Source: Pigmentiphaga humi
GTDB lineage: Bacteria; Pseudomonadota; Gammaproteobacteria; Burkholderiales; Burkholderiaceae_B
DNA length: 64,000 bases
Direction: 5' to 3'
Assembly (NCBI RefSeq): GCF_900606115.1
Contig: NZ_UWPJ01000008.1
Location: forward strand, 62,001-126,000
In this document: positions 51,999 to 61,393 of the stretch, one piece after another
Position numbering within the stretch: the stretch's first letter is position 1
How the letters are laid out: the number at the start of each line of letters is the position of its first letter
Made by a program: the position numbers and the translations under genes
Notes under the pieces: generated by a model
Databases searched by the model: none
What the model saw: the letters and a program-made list of their open reading frames with translations, nothing else
What the model was told of the DNA's origin: nothing

Positions 51999-52808
51999 CT
52001 ATTCCCGCAGGCACACCACGCGGTCGCCCGAGGCTTGATGGATCATTACGTCCATCTCGATGTCGTAGATGGCGCGCAATACGTCGGGAGCAAGAATCTC
52101 TTCGCGGCCGCCCGCCGCCACGACGCGCCCCCGGCGCAAGGCAATGATGTCGTCGCAGTAGCGTCCGGCCATATAGATGTCATGCAGAATGACGACGACG
52201 CCCACGCCCTGCGTGCGCGCCAGCTGGCGCAACAGGCCGAGCACCGAAACCTGGTGCCGGATATCCAGCGCCGAGGTCGGCTCGTCCAATATCAGGCTGT
52301 GGGCCTGCTGCGCGACGAGCATGGCCAGCCACACGCGCTGGCGTTCCCCGCCCGAGAGCGTATCCACCAGGCGTGTGGACAGATCGGCCACGCCGGTGGT
52401 GGCCATGGATTCCCGGACCCGATCCCGGTCTTCCCGGGTGGGCGACCGGAAGGCCCCGAGCCAGGGGTAGCGCCCCAGGCCGACCAGTTCCTGCACCGTC
52501 ATGCCGGCGGCCGCGGGAATATGCTGAGGCAGATAGGCCACCTCGCGCGCGAACTGGCGCGCGGCCATGCGCTCGGCCGGCGCGCCGCGCAGCAGCAGCC
52601 GGCCTGTGGACGGCAGGAGCTGGCGCGCAAGCATCCTCCCCAGCGTGGATTTGCCCGAGCCGTTGTGGCCGATCACTCCCAGCACGCGTCCGGCCGGGAT
52701 AGCCAATGTCAGCGGTTGCAGAATCGTCTCGCCCGCGGCCCGGAATCCGGCGTCGCGCAGTTCCAGCAATGCGGGCGCGGCGGGCCGCGCGGAGGACGCT
52801 CCGATCAT
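51999..52808 (-). CDS. Iron-siderophore ABC transporter ATP-binding protein (FhuC-like)
   Basis: A 269-residue ATPase with Walker A (GHNGSGKST), Q-loop region (AYLPQHIPAAAGMTV), signature (LSGGERQRV), Walker B and D-loop ([13 protein letters not shown]) and switch His (VVILHDIYMAGRYCD). FhuC/FepC-type ATPases power uptake of ferric siderophores. Its ATG overlaps the stop of the PvdE-like gene (ATGA). Last gene of the operon starting with the TonB-dependent receptor. Confidence 0.92.
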   Translation of the reverse strand: MIGASSARPAAPALLELRDAGFRAAGETILQPLTLAIPAGRVLGVIGHNGSGKSTLGRMLARQLLPSTGRLLLRGAPAERMAARQFAREVAYLPQHIPAAAGMTVQELVGLGRYPWLGAFRSPTREDRDRVRESMATTGVADLSTRLVDTLSGGERQRVWLAMLVAQQAHSLILDEPTSALDIRHQVSVLGLLRQLARTQGVGVVVILHDIYMAGRYCDDIIALRRGRVVAAGGREEILAPDVLRAIYDIEMDVMIHQASGDRVVCLRE

Positions 52809-54508
52809 GGCCGCCCCGCCGCCAGCCGCCGCAGCGAGCCCGGTTGGCTTTCCACACTGACGATTCGCCCGTCGGACATGTGCGCCACGCGATCCGCGAC
52901 GTGGAAATAGCGGTCGTCGTGCGAGATGACGATCAGCGTCCTGCCGTCGCGCTTGAGGTCCGGTAGGATCTCCGTATAGAACACGCGGCGGAACGCGGGA
53001 TCCTGGTCGGCGGCCCACTCGTCGAACACCAGCACGGGCCGCTTGTCCAGATAAGCATGGACCAGAGCGAGCCGTTTGCGCTGTCCGGTGGAAAGGTCGG
53101 TGGTCGAGAACCTGCCGTCGGTCACCGATACCTTGTGGCCCAGTTCGAGCCGTTCCAGGTAGACAGCCGCCTCGGCGGCCTGGGCGGGCCCCACCACCAC
53201 GTCGTCGAACAGGAAATAGTCGGCGAAGACGGTACTGAACAACTGGCGGTAATCGTCGCGGTTGTCCGCGACCACGGGTTCGCCATCCAGCAGGACGATT
53301 CCCTCCTGGGGTTCGTACAGGCCCAGCAGCAGCTTGATGAGCGTCGTCTTGCCGCTGCCGTTCTCGCCGACCAGGAACAGCATTTCGCCCTGTTCGATGC
53401 GCAGGTCGATGGGGCCCAGCTGAAACATGCCCGCGCCGGCATCCGTGGGGTAGGCGTAGCAAACGCCGCGCAGCTCGATGGATCCGACTTGCTCCGGCCT
53501 GGCCGGCGCGGCCGGCGCCGGGAAGAGGTCGGCTTCCGGATTGGCGAACTTCAGCGACAGTTCCGCGACACGGCGTATGGCGATCTGGGTCTGTCCCAGC
53601 ATGGGCAGTGCGCTGATCAGTTGCGTCAACGGCCCCTTCACGTACAGCAGCACGATGACGAAGCCGGACAATACGGGCGCTCCGGCGGACAACTTGTTCT
53701 GCAGCGCCAGCACGACGCCGATGACGATGAAGAACAAGGCCGAGCCGAAGGCATTGGCGGACATGAAAACGCGCATGGCGCGCACGCGCAAGTCGCGGAT
53801 GCGTTCGATCGTGGCGTTCAGGTAGGCATCGCGCAGCGTACGGCGCCGGTCCCGGTTGATGCGCAGTTCCTTCGAACCTTCCGTGATGGCGCGATAGTGG
53901 CGCTGCAATTCGTCCTGCGCGTCGCGCGCGGCCTCGAAGCCCTTGCGCCCGCGCTGGCGGGCCATGGCGTGGCCCCAACTGCCCAGGGCGATGGCCGCCG
54001 CGGCCAGCAGGCTGAGCAGCGGCGACAGCACCGCCAGATAGGCGAAACAGCCGATGGTGATCGCCATGGCGATCGCCAGCCCCGAGAAGCCGAAAGTGAA
54101 CGTGCTGATCGTGTCGATATCCTGGTTCAGCGTGGTGGTAATGCGATGGACGCGAAAGCGCTCGATCTGCGCAATCGGCGCGGACAGGATTTTTTCGGAC
54201 AGGTCTTTGCGCAGCTTGGCCACCACGTTCTGCCCGACCAGGCCATTGCCCAGGTCCGAGGCAATTTCCCCGGCGATGGTCACCACACAGAGCCCCGCGA
54301 ACAACCCCAGCAGACCCGCTGTCGCCCCTTGCGGCATGTGCAGCGCGCGGTTCACCGTCGCCAGCAGCCAGGCGGTCGCCAGGCCGCTGGCGGCGCCCAT
54401 GACGGTGGCCAGGATGGCGACCTTCCAGAAAGGCCTGAGCAGGCGCACGGCCTCGCGCAGCAACGAAGCCGGCCGGGGGTCGGACGCTACAGGCTCGGGG
54501 GGATTCAT
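52805..54508 (-). CDS. PvdE/SyrD-family ABC transporter (exporter fold)
   Basis: A 567-residue half-transporter with six N-terminal transmembrane helices (about 30-310) and a C-terminal ATPase (about 355-560): Walker A GENGSGKTT, signature LSTGQRKRLAL as in the cyclic-peptide exporter PvdE/SyrD group, Walker B VLVFDEW with the catalytic Glu. GGAG precedes ATG 54508. It sits between the FhuB-like and FhuC-like genes with ATGA overlaps at both ends, so it is part of an uptake operon although the family is known for export (pyoverdine precursor, syringomycin). No siderophore synthesis gene is visible. It may help recycle or release the siderophore, or act in import as YbtPQ and IrtAB do. Confidence 0.9.
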   Translation of the reverse strand: MNPPEPVASDPRPASLLREAVRLLRPFWKVAILATVMGAASGLATAWLLATVNRALHMPQGATAGLLGLFAGLCVVTIAGEIASDLGNGLVGQNVVAKLRKDLSEKILSAPIAQIERFRVHRITTTLNQDIDTISTFTFGFSGLAIAMAITIGCFAYLAVLSPLLSLLAAAAIALGSWGHAMARQRGRKGFEAARDAQDELQRHYRAITEGSKELRINRDRRRTLRDAYLNATIERIRDLRVRAMRVFMSANAFGSALFFIVIGVVLALQNKLSAGAPVLSGFVIVLLYVKGPLTQLISALPMLGQTQIAIRRVAELSLKFANPEADLFPAPAAPARPEQVGSIELRGVCYAYPTDAGAGMFQLGPIDLRIEQGEMLFLVGENGSGKTTLIKLLLGLYEPQEGIVLLDGEPVVADNRDDYRQLFSTVFADYFLFDDVVVGPAQAAEAAVYLERLELGHKVSVTDGRFSTTDLSTGQRKRLALVHAYLDKRPVLVFDEWAADQDPAFRRVFYTEILPDLKRDGRTLIVISHDDRYFHVADRVAHMSDGRIVSVESQPGSLRRLAAGRP

Positions 54509-56529
54509 TTGCTTCTCCACAATAACCACAAAAACGCGGGACCGCCCGCCAGCATGGCAACCAGTCCGGCCGGAATCTGCCACGGAAAGACCGCGATGCG
54601 GCCGGCCCAGTCGGCCAGCACCATAATGGCGGCGCCGGCCAGGACGGAGCCGGCCAACGCTGCGCGCGGCCGCTGCAGCCCCAATCCGCGCACCATGTGC
54701 GGCGCGAGCAGCCCCACGAAGCTCAACGGTCCGACCAGGATGGTGGCGCTGGCCGTCAGCACCGCGACGATGACCAGAAAGTACAGCCGCGCCTGCAGCA
54801 CGGCGACGCCCAGGGCCTGCGCCCCTTCCGCACCCAGCGGAAGGATCAGCAGCCAGCGCCGGCCGGCGATCGCGCTGCCCAGAGCCAGCCCCAGTATCGC
54901 CAGGCCGGGAAGAATGCTTGCGCTGGTCGCACGGTACGTCGATCCCGACATCCATGTCAGCAGCGCGGCCGCGCGCGGGTCGCCGCTCGTCAGCAAGAAG
55001 GCCGCAAAGGCGCTGAACAGCGTAGACAGGGCGACGCCGGTCAGCAGCACCCGCTCCGGCGAGAACCCCGCCCGCCAGTTCAACGCCGCGATCACGGCCA
55101 GGGCCGCCAGCGCTCCCGTGCTGGCCGCGGCAAGCATGCCCGGAGCGCCAAGATCCGCGGTAAGCAGCAGGACGCCGATGACACCGAGCGCCGCACCGGA
55201 CGAAATGCCCAGGACCTCGGGACTGGCGAGCGGATTGCCGGTCAGCCGCTGCAGCAGCGTGCCGGCACTGGCCAGCATGGCGCCCGCCAGGGCCGCCGCG
55301 GCGACGCGCGGCACGCGCCAATCGCGGATCGTGGCCCAGGCGGTATCGGCCAGGCCGGTCCAGCCCGCCGCATCGCGCCCCAGGGCCAGCGCGACCAGCA
55401 GGCTCGCCGCGCCCGCCGCCGCACACAGCGCCAGCAAGGTTCGATCGGAGTACTTGTCCTGCAGGATCACGCCGTGCCTTGCCGGCGATGCAGCACCCGG
55501 CGCGGGCCGCGTGCCCAGGCCTGCACGCTGCCGGAACAGCAGCCACAGCAACAGCGGCGCGCCGAGCAGCGCACAGGCGCTGCCCGTCGGAATCGAGGCT
55601 GCCGAGCGTCCCAGGGTCTGGACCACCTGGTCCGTTGCCCACAGCAGCAACGCGCCCAGCAATGGCGCGGCCAGCATGCGCTGCGCCAGCGTGCGCGCCC
55701 CCAGCATTCCCGCCAGATGCGGCGCCATCAGGCCGATGAACCCCACGACTCCCACCCAGGCAACCGCGATCGCGCTGAAGGCCGCGCCCAGGGCGATGGA
55801 CGCCGCGCGCACCCGCGAGACGTGCACGCCCAAGGCCGCCGCGCGCTCGTCATCCAGCGTCAACATGACGAGAGGCCGCGCCAGCAGGCCCGCACAGACC
55901 GCCAGCACCGCGTACTGCGCCAGCATGCGCGCCACTTTCTGCCATCCGTTCTGGGCCAGCGAACCGGTCTGCCAGACGAACAGCCCGTTCAGATACTCGT
56001 GGTTCATCAGCGTCAACGCCCCCGCGGCGGCGCCGCAGAACAGCGATACGATGAGTCCCGCCAGAATGATGTGGATCGTGGCGAATTGGGAACGTCGGGC
56101 CACCGCCATCACCAGCACGCACGCCGCGATACCGCCCGCCAGCGCCACGCCTTCGGCGCTCCATTCCAGGAGCCGCGGCGCATACAGGGTCGCGGCCGCC
56201 AGGGCCAGATAGGCGCCGGATGACACGCCGATGGTCGCCGGATCCGCAAGCGGGTTTCTCAAGGCCTGCTGGAACAGCAGCCCAGCCAGGCCCAGCCCGG
56301 CGCCGACCACCCAGCTGATGGCGATACGCGGGAGCGCCACCTGGGTGAACGTCAGGCTTTGCACCGCGTCCTGCGCGCGGCCGTCCAGGATGGCGATCCA
56401 GCGGGAGGGCGGCGCGATCCCGGCCAGGGTGTACAGCGTAAAAGCGACCGCCACCGCGCACAGTGATGCCAGCGCAATCCAGCGGAACGGCCTGGAAGCG
56501 GCGGGCAGATGAAGCAGCGCATGTTCCAT
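54505..56529 (-). CDS. Iron-siderophore ABC transporter permease, double length (FhuB-like)
   Basis: A 674-residue permease with two fused FecCD domains (about 1-340 and 350-674), the arrangement of FhuB. Each half has the typical GLAGLLFQQALRNPLADP / SAGTLLQRLTGNPLASP motif and the FIGLMAPH / FVGLLAPH coupling motif. About 18-20 transmembrane helices. Overlaps the PvdE-like gene by 4 bp and follows the FhuD-like gene by 3 bp. Confidence 0.93.
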   Translation of the reverse strand: MEHALLHLPAASRPFRWIALASLCAVAVAFTLYTLAGIAPPSRWIAILDGRAQDAVQSLTFTQVALPRIAISWVVGAGLGLAGLLFQQALRNPLADPATIGVSSGAYLALAAATLYAPRLLEWSAEGVALAGGIAACVLVMAVARRSQFATIHIILAGLIVSLFCGAAAGALTLMNHEYLNGLFVWQTGSLAQNGWQKVARMLAQYAVLAVCAGLLARPLVMLTLDDERAAALGVHVSRVRAASIALGAAFSAIAVAWVGVVGFIGLMAPHLAGMLGARTLAQRMLAAPLLGALLLWATDQVVQTLGRSAASIPTGSACALLGAPLLLWLLFRQRAGLGTRPAPGAASPARHGVILQDKYSDRTLLALCAAAGAASLLVALALGRDAAGWTGLADTAWATIRDWRVPRVAAAALAGAMLASAGTLLQRLTGNPLASPEVLGISSGAALGVIGVLLLTADLGAPGMLAAASTGALAALAVIAALNWRAGFSPERVLLTGVALSTLFSAFAAFLLTSGDPRAAALLTWMSGSTYRATSASILPGLAILGLALGSAIAGRRWLLILPLGAEGAQALGVAVLQARLYFLVIVAVLTASATILVGPLSFVGLLAPHMVRGLGLQRPRAALAGSVLAGAAIMVLADWAGRIAVFPWQIPAGLVAMLAGGPAFLWLLWRSK

Positions 56530-56532
56530 GGG

Positions 56533-57453
56533 CTACCTCGCACTGCCCATCGCGGCGCCGTCGGCCATGGCGGCGGCGAGCAGCCGGGCGCAACGCGCCG
56601 CCGAGGGTATGCCGCCCAGGGCGAAGAAAGACGGGATCATGACGGCGCGCCCCTGCGCCACGGCGGGCAGGCCGCGCCACAATGTACTGCTGCGCAACTG
56701 TGCCAGCGCGCGCCGCGTACGGGCCCCCTGGTCCAGGTAAAGGATGGCGGCGGCCGGGTCGCCGGCCAGGGCCGGGATTCCCACCAGGCTGTTGCCGTAG
56801 AAGGTCGTGGGCGCCGTCCAGGCATTGCGCAGCCCCAGCCTGCCGATCACGGCGTCCACCCAACTGCCGCGGCCATACACGTAGGCCTGCGCGCCGTTCT
56901 CGTGCAGCACGGCGACGTACAGAGGGCGCCGAGGGCGGGCGGCCAATGCCTGCCGCAATGCGCCCAGTTGCGCATCGAAGTCGTCCAGGCAGCGGCGCGC
57001 CCTCGCCTCGCGGCCGCTCGCATGGCCGGCTTGCAGCAGCAGTTCGCGCATGCCGAGGTAAGGATCGCCTCCGGCATCAAACAGCCTGGCTATCTCGGTC
57101 GGCGCGATGCGCCGGAACAGCGGCAGCATGCCGGCCTGCCAGCTTGAAATGAAAATGCTGTCCGGCGCCAGCGCGGACAGCGCCTCCAGATTGGGCTCGG
57201 TGCGCGCCCCCAGATCGGCGGTGCCCGCCGGCAGCCCGGGCTCGGGCAGCCATTGCCGGTACACATCGAGTTCGGGCACGGCGATGGGCATGTTGCCCAC
57301 CAGGGCCAGGCTCTCGGCGGCTGCCCAGTCGGTACAGGCGATGCGCGGCAAGGCCGCCGAGCCGTCCGCTGATACAGCCGCCCGCGCGCGGCCGGACAGG
57401 ACCAGCGCGAGCTGCGTTCCCATCCCCAGGCAAAAGCGCCGGCGGCCTGTCAT
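56533..57453 (-). CDS. Periplasmic iron-siderophore binding protein (FhuD-like)
   Basis: A 306-residue receptor with an N-terminal twin-arginine-like signal (TGRRRFCLGMG, hydrophobic LALVLSG, cleavage near ARA), as in E. coli FhuD. It shows PRIACTDWAAAESLALVGNM, EPNLEALSALAPDSIFIS (class III binding-protein backbone) and a long connecting helix region around residue 140-165. It delivers ferri-siderophore to the FhuB-like permease. It lies 13 bp after the TonB-dependent receptor gene. Confidence 0.9.
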   Translation of the reverse strand: MTGRRRFCLGMGTQLALVLSGRARAAVSADGSAALPRIACTDWAAAESLALVGNMPIAVPELDVYRQWLPEPGLPAGTADLGARTEPNLEALSALAPDSIFISSWQAGMLPLFRRIAPTEIARLFDAGGDPYLGMRELLLQAGHASGREARARRCLDDFDAQLGALRQALAARPRRPLYVAVLHENGAQAYVYGRGSWVDAVIGRLGLRNAWTAPTTFYGNSLVGIPALAGDPAAAILYLDQGARTRRALAQLRSSTLWRGLPAVAQGRAVMIPSFFALGGIPSAARCARLLAAAMADGAAMGSAR

Positions 57454-57466
57454 GCGTGCGGGTTCC

Positions 57467-59701
57467 CTAGAAATCTATCGTGGCGGACACCATGTAGGTA
57501 CGCGGATAGCCGCGCGCCAGGCCGTAATTGGCGGAGGCCCCGGCCCAGTAGTCCTTGTCGAACAGATTGGCGATACCGGCGCGCAGCGTAACCCCCTTGT
57601 CCATCATGCGGGCGCGGTAGCGCACGCCGATATCCGTGCGGTGCCAGCCGGGAATCTTCTGCGTGTTGGCGGGGTTGTAATACTGCGACGACGTATAGAG
57701 ATGACGCGCCGACAGCGTCAACCCCGGAACGCTCGGCAGGTCCCATTCCACGGCCAGGTTCAGCAGCGTGCCGGGCACCCCCACCGCCTTGTTGCCGTCG
57801 TTCGCGCCGCCGGCGGTCTTGGTCAGTTTGCCGTCGATGAAAGACACCCCGCCCAGCAGCCGCACGCCGCGCGCCACCTCGCCATGGGCATTGATTTCCA
57901 ACCCGCGGTTGCGCTGCTCGCCATCCATGCCGAACGTATTGCTGGCCGGATCGAGGAATCCGCTCGGCTGCTTGATCTCGAAGTACGCGATCGACGCGCC
58001 CACGCCATCGAATCTCGCCTTGGCGCCGACCTCGTACTGTTTGGACTTGATCGGGGCAAACACCGTACCCGAGTTGGCGGCCGATGCCGGGGCGGCCGGA
58101 CCCTGGCCCAAACCTTGGATGTAATTGGCATACAAGGACACATGCTGCCACGGCTTGACCAGGAGGGCGAAAGCCGGCGTGTAGGCGTCCTCGTCATAGG
58201 TAGCGGTTCTCAAACCGGTAGCCGCGTTGTAGTTGTCCACCTTGACGGACTGGCGCCGCAAGCCGGCAGTGAACTGAACTCGGTCGTCCCACGCCGATAT
58301 GGTGTCCGCCAGCGCAACGCTGGCCAGGCGGCTGAACGACGTCTTGGGCGCATCGCTGGAGAAGCCCGACAGGCTGGGCTGGCTCACGGAAACGGGATCG
58401 TAGAGATTGCCGTTGTACGTGGCGATTACCGGCGCCAGCACGCCCGACTCCGTTCCCAGCACGGAGACCGACAAATCGATGGTGTGCCGAAGCGGACCGG
58501 TATTCAATCGTCCCGTCACCCCTCCCAGGAAGGTCTTCGTATCGGCGTAGGTGGGCTGGTAGTACTGGTTCGCGCGGAAATCCCCCGCACCGTTCTGCAG
58601 GTAGATGAAGTTGTACAGGCCCAGGAAGTCGTTGCGGCGGCCGCCCGCCACCGCGTATGCGGTCAGGTCGTCGGCCAGGTCCACTTCACCGCGCACCATC
58701 CCGTAGGTATCCTCGGATTTGGCGTAGTACCACGACTGGCCCAGGTTCAGGTCCCCCGGCGGCGCTTTCGGGATCTGGAAGCTGGCATTGTCGGTGTAGA
58801 TGGGGCGCGTGGGGTTGTCCGACCGCATGTCGTGATAGCCCAGATCGGCCGAGATGCGCACGCGGTCGCTCCGGTAGTCCAGGCCGAGCGAGGCGAAGCC
58901 CACGCGCTGCTGCTGCTTGTCTAGGGCCGTATCGCCGTCCCGATAGGCCGCATTGAAGCGGATGCCGAACTGCTTGTCCTCGCCCAGGCGCCGGCCGAGG
59001 TCGATGGCCGCGCCGAACTGTGCGTCCGACCAGTAGCTCGTCGTCAACCGAGTAATGGGCGCATCGGTGGCGCGCTTGGCAACCAGGTTGACCGTGCCGC
59101 CCACCGCGCCGGACGGCGCCATGCCGTACAGCAGCGCGCCGGGGCCCCGCAGGATCTCGACGCGTTCGACCATCTCCAGGCCGCCCGTCAGTTGCGGCGG
59201 AACAATGCCGTATACGCCATTGATCGCCATGTCCTGCGCTTGCACCGGAAAGCCGCGGATGGTCATCTGCGAGCTGTAGCTGCCGTCGGCCCAGATGGTG
59301 CGCACCGAGGCGTCGTTCTTCACCGCGTCGCTGATGCTGCGCGCCTGCTGGTCCTCGATGCTTTGCGCGGTATAGCTGGTCAGGCTGAACGGCGCGTCCA
59401 TGATGTCGCGGTTGCCGAGCAGGCCCAGACCGCCGCCGCGCGCGACCTGCCCGCCGGCGAAGGCAGGCGGCAACCCGCCGCGCGGCGTCTCGGCCGTTCC
59501 GGTCACCGTGACGGCAGGCAAGGTGGTCGCCCCGCCGGCTGCCGCCTGGGACGAAACGCCATTGACGTTCCCGCCGGCCGGTGCCATGGTAGCGTCCGGC
59601 CGTGCCGCAGCCTGGGCGTGCACCATCGGACTCCAGCAGGCGGACAGGGCCACCGCAGTGCCAGTGCGGGACAGCATGCGTCGTAGTTGGAAAGGGGACA
59701 T
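57467..59701 (-). CDS. TonB-dependent siderophore receptor
   Basis: A 744-residue outer-membrane receptor. The signal peptide is about 30 residues ending VHAQ; a TonB-box-like LPAVTVTGT is near residue 62; the plug domain (about 95-220) has FSLTSYTAQSIEDQQAR, IRGF and VERVEILRGPGALLYGM; the barrel ends in MVSATIDF with the terminal Phe. No N-terminal signalling (STN) domain is present, so FecIR-type regulation is unlikely. First gene of a five-gene operon. A Fur-like sequence lies 58-76 bp upstream, and a divergent AraC gene may add substrate-dependent control. The siderophore is unknown; the hydroxamate-type FhuBCD partners are a hint. Confidence 0.94.
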   Translation of the reverse strand: MSPFQLRRMLSRTGTAVALSACWSPMVHAQAAARPDATMAPAGGNVNGVSSQAAAGGATTLPAVTVTGTAETPRGGLPPAFAGGQVARGGGLGLLGNRDIMDAPFSLTSYTAQSIEDQQARSISDAVKNDASVRTIWADGSYSSQMTIRGFPVQAQDMAINGVYGIVPPQLTGGLEMVERVEILRGPGALLYGMAPSGAVGGTVNLVAKRATDAPITRLTTSYWSDAQFGAAIDLGRRLGEDKQFGIRFNAAYRDGDTALDKQQQRVGFASLGLDYRSDRVRISADLGYHDMRSDNPTRPIYTDNASFQIPKAPPGDLNLGQSWYYAKSEDTYGMVRGEVDLADDLTAYAVAGGRRNDFLGLYNFIYLQNGAGDFRANQYYQPTYADTKTFLGGVTGRLNTGPLRHTIDLSVSVLGTESGVLAPVIATYNGNLYDPVSVSQPSLSGFSSDAPKTSFSRLASVALADTISAWDDRVQFTAGLRRQSVKVDNYNAATGLRTATYDEDAYTPAFALLVKPWQHVSLYANYIQGLGQGPAAPASAANSGTVFAPIKSKQYEVGAKARFDGVGASIAYFEIKQPSGFLDPASNTFGMDGEQRNRGLEINAHGEVARGVRLLGGVSFIDGKLTKTAGGANDGNKAVGVPGTLLNLAVEWDLPSVPGLTLSARHLYTSSQYYNPANTQKIPGWHRTDIGVRYRARMMDKGVTLRAGIANLFDKDYWAGASANYGLARGYPRTYMVSATIDF

Positions 59702-59758
59702 GGCCGTTCAGGCTCCTCTCAAGAGCGCGGCGGACGACACCGCGGCGCCCACATCATT

Positions 59759-59777
59759 GAAAATGCGAATTAGTATT
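59759..59777 (-). promoter_or_regulatory. Fur-box-like sequence before the siderophore operon
   Basis: GAAAATGCGAATTAGTATT matches the 6-6-1-6 Fur consensus (GATAAT GATAAT C ATTATC) at about 13 of 18 arm positions. It is in the gap between the TonB receptor gene and the divergent AraC gene, the only AT-rich part of the neighbourhood. Confidence 0.6.
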
Positions 59778-59874
59778 ATTTGAACTTACAGTCGGTGAAT
59801 TAGGCCGCCATATATTTGTGAGGAACCGCCGATATTTGGCAGTTTCAGAACAACATCTCTTGAATCACCTTCAA

Positions 59875-60657
59875 ATGGACAAGATCTGGCGAGACCGTTT
59901 TGCGCGGGATTACCGGAAACAGGAGCGGCCGGTCATGGCTGCGCGGCGGGACTATGAGCACGGCCACCGCGAGATCTGGCACAGCCATGAGCAGGGCCAA
60001 TTGGTTCACGCCACGCACGGCGTAGTGCGTGTATTGACGCCGCAAGGCGCATGGGCCGTCGCACCGCGCCAGGCGCTGTGGATAGCGCCGGGGGTGGACC
60101 ACGAATTGCACATGGTCGGCCGCGTGGCCATGCGATGGCTGCGGATCGAACCGGACGCCGCGCCGTGGCTGTGGCCGGAATGCCGCCACATTCGCGTAAC
60201 CGCCCTGCTGCGCGAATTGATCCTCGCCATGCTGGAAGACCCGCCCGCCTACGAGCCGGACAGCAAGGCGGCGATGCTTGTCCCCCTGTTACTGCGGCAG
60301 TTGAGCGAGGCCGAGGTTATCCGCCACGGGAAGCTGCCGCTGCCGCAGGACAAGCGTCTGCTCAAAGTCTGCGAAACGCTGATGCGGTCGCCGGCGACAC
60401 ACGATTCCATGGAGCTGCTCAGCCTGCGCGCGGGAACCAGCGTGCGCACCCTGAGCCGGCTGTTCAAGCAGGAAACCGGGTTGACTTTCGGTCAATGGCG
60501 CCAGCAGTTGCGCCTGTCCGAGGCGGTTTGCCAATTGTCGCTGGGACAGTCGGTCAGCAGCGTCGCGCAGGATATGGGATACGCCACAGTCAACGCCTTT
60601 AGCGCCATGTTCCGCCGCGCCATGGGCGAAGCGCCGCAACGTTATATGCGCGGCTGA
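59875..60657 (+). CDS. AraC-family transcriptional regulator with cupin domain
   Basis: A 260-residue regulator. The N-terminal AraC-binding cupin has YEHGHREIWHSHEQGQLVHA and APRQALWIAPGVDHELHM; the C-terminal HTH has MELLSLRAGTSVRTLSRLFK and SVSSVAQDMGYATVNAFSAM, then FRRAMGEAPQRY. Starts at GTG 59818, ATG 59875 and ATG 59935 are in frame; I favour 59875 by family length, though GGAG before 59935 supports the shorter form. Divergent from the siderophore operon; regulators placed like this often sense the ferri-siderophore or repress the receptor. Confidence 0.83.
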   Translation: MDKIWRDRFARDYRKQERPVMAARRDYEHGHREIWHSHEQGQLVHATHGVVRVLTPQGAWAVAPRQALWIAPGVDHELHMVGRVAMRWLRIEPDAAPWLWPECRHIRVTALLRELILAMLEDPPAYEPDSKAAMLVPLLLRQLSEAEVIRHGKLPLPQDKRLLKVCETLMRSPATHDSMELLSLRAGTSVRTLSRLFKQETGLTFGQWRQQLRLSEAVCQLSLGQSVSSVAQDMGYATVNAFSAMFRRAMGEAPQRYMRG

Positions 60658-60737
60658 GGCTGCGCGGCCGGTCGTGCTGTTCAGTCCGATGACAGGCACG
60701 AGAGTTGCGGAGGTGCTCATCCACGGACTCCTCTCCC

Positions 60738-61388
60738 ATGGCGCAAACCTTCGACGACCCTGCCGTCCTGCTCATCAAACTCGCGCTGCTCGCCATAGCC
60801 GGCTTCGTGGCGGGGTCGGCAGCGCTGGTCGTATGGCGGATGACGGCGAGCGTGAATGCGCGCGAAGGATGGGACCAGCCGATTCCGTTCAGCCACCGGC
60901 ATCACGTGGGCGACGACGGGATCGATTGTAGATATTGCCATTCGACTGTCGAAAAGACAGCCTCGGCGGGGATGCCCGCCGCGTCGGTCTGCCTGACCTG
61001 CCATGCGGCGCTGTTCCGCGATGCGCTGGCGCTGGCTCCGCTGCGCGACAGCGCGGAACAAGGCACACCGATTGCATGGAAACGTGTCTACGACCTGCCC
61101 GACTTCGTCCACTTCGACCACAGCATCCACGTCGCCAAGGGCGTGGCGTGCATGACCTGCCATGGCCGGGTCGACACCATGCCGCGCCTCGTGCGCCAGC
61201 AGGAGCTGACGATGGAGTGGTGCATCGAATGCCATCGCGCGCCGGCGCACCATGCCGGTCCGCGCGACCAGGTCTTCGCGATGCACGACCGCGCGCCCTT
61301 GTCGGCGCAAGACATCGAATTGCTGCAGCGGACGTTCCGCTTCGAAAGCGAGGCCCGCATGACCAGTTGCACCACCTGTCACCGTTAG
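60738..61388 (+). CDS. actA: Alternative complex III pentaheme cytochrome subunit (ActA-like)
   Basis: A 216-residue membrane-anchored multiheme cytochrome. One transmembrane helix (about residues 12-34) is followed by five CxxCH haem motifs: CRYCH, CLTCH, CMTCH, CIECH and CTTCH. Five haems and the spacing match ActA of alternative complex III, which oxidises quinol and passes electrons to cytochrome c or an oxidase. The next gene, 5 bp on, encodes ActB. ATG 60738 lacks a clear ribosome binding site; an in-frame TTG lies at 60705. Confidence 0.88.
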   Translation: MAQTFDDPAVLLIKLALLAIAGFVAGSAALVVWRMTASVNAREGWDQPIPFSHRHHVGDDGIDCRYCHSTVEKTASAGMPAASVCLTCHAALFRDALALAPLRDSAEQGTPIAWKRVYDLPDFVHFDHSIHVAKGVACMTCHGRVDTMPRLVRQQELTMEWCIECHRAPAHHAGPRDQVFAMHDRAPLSAQDIELLQRTFRFESEARMTSCTTCHR

Positions 61389-61393
61389 ACGCC

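Noticed and set aside
53057-56212. Very long open frame (over 1000 codons) on the + strand opposite the FhuB-like and PvdE-like genes.
   Set aside because: It lies antisense to well-supported genes, has the Arg/Pro/Ala-rich composition of GC-rich shadow frames, and shows no domain.
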